Source: Thalassospira sp. MCCC 1A01428
Lineage (GTDB): Bacteria > Pseudomonadota > Alphaproteobacteria > Rhodospirillales > Thalassospiraceae
Assembly (NCBI RefSeq): GCF_002115825.1
Contig: NZ_JFJZ01000005.1
Span: 1 to 64,000 of the forward strand
Direction: 5' to 3'
Length of the DNA stretch: 64,000 nucleotides
Within the stretch, counting starts at the first letter, position 1, and every line of letters begins with the position of its first letter. The notes under the pieces are model-generated. The model was not told the origin of the DNA. It searched no databases and was given only the letters and a program-made list of their open reading frames with translations. Positions 62,012 through 64,000 of the stretch are shown in pieces. A program made the position numbers and the translations under genes.

Positions 62012-64000
62012 ATGGCGGACTTGTCAGGGGGAAGTCTGAAAGCACTGGCTGTATGGGGCATGATCGGGGGCATTATTACAATGACCACGCCTGTTATCAC
62101 ATACGCTCAGGGCACAGACGCAGCGAAGCCAACCGTAAAAACCAGCACCCGGGATAGTAGCACGGGTGACAAAACAGATGCGGCGGCAGAAAAAGAAAAC
62201 CAGTTGCTTTTTTCGGCCGACGAGGTTGATTACAGCGACGATTTAAAAACGGTTACGGCGCGCGGCAATGTTGAAATCTCGCGCGACAACCGGGTTTTAA
62301 TGGCCGACACGGTCAGCTATGACATGACCAATGACGTGGTTTCAGCCAGTGGGAATGTCAAACTGCTTGAACCAACCGGCGAGGTTATGTTTGCCAATTA
62401 TGTTGAACTGACCGGCGATTTCAAGGAAGGCATCATCAAGGATATTTATATCCTGATCGATGACCATACCCGTTTGGCTGGTGTAGGTGCGCGCCGTAGT
62501 GAAGGCAATTTCACCGAACTGGCAAAAGCCGTTTATTCGCCGTGCAATGTCTGTGCTGATGATCCCGAAAAGCCGCCTTTATGGCGCATTCGCGCTGCCC
62601 GTGTCATTCATGACCAACAGGGGCAAAATATCGAATATCAGGATGCCCGTCTCGAATTTGAAGGCATACCTATTTTATACAGCCCCTATTTCAGCCATCC
62701 TGACCCGACCGTTAAACGCCGGTCCGGTATATTGGCCCCCACATTTGGCAGCACCAGTTATGTCGGCAGCCGTTTTGAACTGCCCTATTACTGGGCGATT
62801 GATAAATCCAGCGATCTGACATTGCGTCCCATTATCACAACAGATAAGGGCCCCGTGCTTGCATCCCAGTATCGCCGCAAGTTCGATACCGGCAATCTGG
62901 ACATTCTCGACAGTATCACCGAAGGTGGTGACGATGGCTGGCAAGGGCATATTGATGCCAGGGGTCGTTTTGATATCGACAATAACTGGCGCTGGGGTTT
63001 TGATGCTGAACAGGCATCAAGCAAAACATATATGTCACGCTACGGCTTTGGCTCACCGTCGGTTCTAACCTCGAATTTGTTTGGCGAACGTTTTTCAGGT
63101 CAGAACTATGGACGTATCGACGGATATTATTTCCAGGGCTTAAAAGAAGAAGACAATCGTGCCACCAGCCCGCTTGTCTTGCCTCATGCCCAGTATCATG
63201 GTCGTGGTGATACCAACCCCAATGGTTCCTATACCACTTTTGATCTGGATGCCCTGTCCCTATCACGGCGAACCGGGGCCGATTCCAATCGTCTGTCGGG
63301 CAAAGTTGGCTGGGAACTTCCACATATTGGCACGTATGGCGATGTTACCAAACTAACCCTGTCCATGCGGGGTGACAGCTACATGGTAAACAACGTCACC
63401 CGCGACGGCCAATCCGATTACACCGGCTATGTCGGGCGGACCGTTCCCCTCGCCGCGATTGACTGGAATATGCCCTTTGTCCGCGACGAAGGTGGCTACC
63501 ATCAGGTCATCAAACCGATTGCAATGGTTGCATGGTCACCCAATGGTGGCAACCCGGACGAAATTCCCAACGAAGATTCCCAGTCGTTTGAATTTGACGA
63601 CATTAATCTGTTTTCCCATGACCGTTATGGTGGACTGGATAAAACCGAAGACGGGCTACGTGCAAGTTATGGGCTGGAATGGGGGGTGTATGGCGCAAAT
63701 GGTGGCTATACCAATGCCCTGTTCGGTCAAAGCTATCGTCTGGCTGATAATGGTACCTTTGCGGAAGGTTCCGGCCTTGATAAACATCTTTCAGACTATG
63801 TCGGTCGCATCACGGTCGCGCCGAACCAGTATGTAGACCTGACCTATCGCTTTCGGCTCGACAATAATGACTTTTCACCGCGCCGCAATCAGTTGGCTGC
63901 CGGGGTGGGTGAAGAACGCATTCTTCGCCTTGACCTTAGTTATTTGCAGTTATCTGAAAATGCCGGATCCGACGAATTTAACGACCGTGAAGAGCTGTAT
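62012..64000 (+). CDS. lptD: LPS-assembly protein LptD, partial
   Basis: 663 codons open to the window end with no stop, so the gene is truncated here. A signal segment ends around YAQG (residue 33). An acidic, Lys/Thr-rich linker precedes the OstA/LptA-like N-domain at about 60-170 (SADEVDYSDDLKTVTARGNVEISRDNRV in pieces, ASGNVKLLEPTGEV). The CxxC in SPCNVCADD lies near residue 177. The beta-barrel part follows from about 200: GIPILYSPYFSHPDPTVKRRSGILAPTFGS, RPIITTDKGPVL, and repeated amphipathic strands. It inserts LPS in the outer leaflet with LptE. It starts four bases after lptG. Confidence 0.95.
   Translation, partial: MADLSGGSLKALAVWGMIGGIITMTTPVITYAQGTDAAKPTVKTSTRDSSTGDKTDAAAEKENQLLFSADEVDYSDDLKTVTARGNVEISRDNRVLMADTVSYDMTNDVVSASGNVKLLEPTGEVMFANYVELTGDFKEGIIKDIYILIDDHTRLAGVGARRSEGNFTELAKAVYSPCNVCADDPEKPPLWRIRAARVIHDQQGQNIEYQDARLEFEGIPILYSPYFSHPDPTVKRRSGILAPTFGSTSYVGSRFELPYYWAIDKSSDLTLRPIITTDKGPVLASQYRRKFDTGNLDILDSITEGGDDGWQGHIDARGRFDIDNNWRWGFDAEQASSKTYMSRYGFGSPSVLTSNLFGERFSGQNYGRIDGYYFQGLKEEDNRATSPLVLPHAQYHGRGDTNPNGSYTTFDLDALSLSRRTGADSNRLSGKVGWELPHIGTYGDVTKLTLSMRGDSYMVNNVTRDGQSDYTGYVGRTVPLAAIDWNMPFVRDEGGYHQVIKPIAMVAWSPNGGNPDEIPNEDSQSFEFDDINLFSHDRYGGLDKTEDGLRASYGLEWGVYGANGGYTNALFGQSYRLADNGTFAEGSGLDKHLSDYVGRITVAPNQYVDLTYRFRLDNNDFSPRRNQLAAGVGEERILRLDLSYLQLSENAGSDEFNDREELY

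Noticed and set aside
1-64000. CRISPR array, insertion sequence or genomic island
   Set aside because: I saw no spaced direct repeats, transposase or integrase genes, nor a sharp change in gene style. The window reads as core chromosome.

Overview
This 64 kb window looks like chromosomal sequence from a marine alphaproteobacterium of the Rhodospirillales, most like Thalassospira. That assignment is an inference from gene families and moderate GC content; no database was searched. The supporting families are MipZ, the DUF2849 / sulfite reductase / DUF934 trio, DUF1489, a cobalamin-riboswitch-controlled CbtBA cobalt transporter, a phasin, several methyl-accepting chemotaxis proteins and an lptF-lptG-lptD run. 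I found no rRNA, tRNA, insertion sequence, prophage, integrase, toxin-antitoxin pair or CRISPR array. Most of the window reads as core genome.

Layout. 0-9.5 kb: a secreted Ala-rich protein, aat, a YdcF-type protein, serA, a GNAT-like protein, and a two-gene unit of a periplasmic sensor-like protein followed by a chemotaxis receptor. A 692-base gene-free stretch then holds a strong candidate for a sigma-54-dependent small RNA. 9.5-14.7 kb: clpS-clpA, a phasin with a histone-like N-terminal half, and a lipoprotein. 14.7-20.3 kb: a DD-carboxypeptidase with a SPOR domain, then galU-ugd-pgm/pmm for nucleotide-sugar supply. 20.3-23 kb: mipZ, a VWA protein and a membrane J-domain protein on one strand. 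23-31.3 kb: a secreted unknown, an FAD oxidoreductase, a TM1410/GH114-like protein, a DsbA-fold isomerase, leucine dehydrogenase, bfd, a BON lipoprotein and a DUF2975/HTH pair.

31.3-42.5 kb is a catabolic block: putA with a divergent Lrp-type regulator, then a four-gene leucine/isovalerate module (mccB, methylglutaconyl-CoA hydratase, mccA, HMG-CoA lyase) that carries 3-methylcrotonyl-CoA to acetoacetate and acetyl-CoA. 42.5-47.2 kb: two paralogous chemotaxis receptors around an HTH regulator. 47.2-51.9 kb: a cobalamin riboswitch with cbtB (too short for routine ORF calling) and cbtA, then sulfite reduction genes and DUF1489. 51.9-64 kb: a LysR regulator, a DUF1127-like protein, PPK2, a hydroxyisobutyrate-dehydrogenase-like enzyme, an S41 protease, a long acyl-CoA dehydrogenase, and lptF-lptG-lptD, the last cut by the window end.

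Functional links. Aat, ClpS and ClpA together are the bacterial N-degron route. Leucine dehydrogenase and the mcc operon belong to the same catabolic pathway, although no isovaleryl-CoA dehydrogenase is present here. The most novel-looking signals are regulatory: the sigma-54 small RNA, paired TACGTA palindromes 42 bp apart before the mcc operon, a Shine-Dalgarno hairpin after the cobalamin aptamer, a probable leaderless lptF, and a repeat abutting the bfd start codon.
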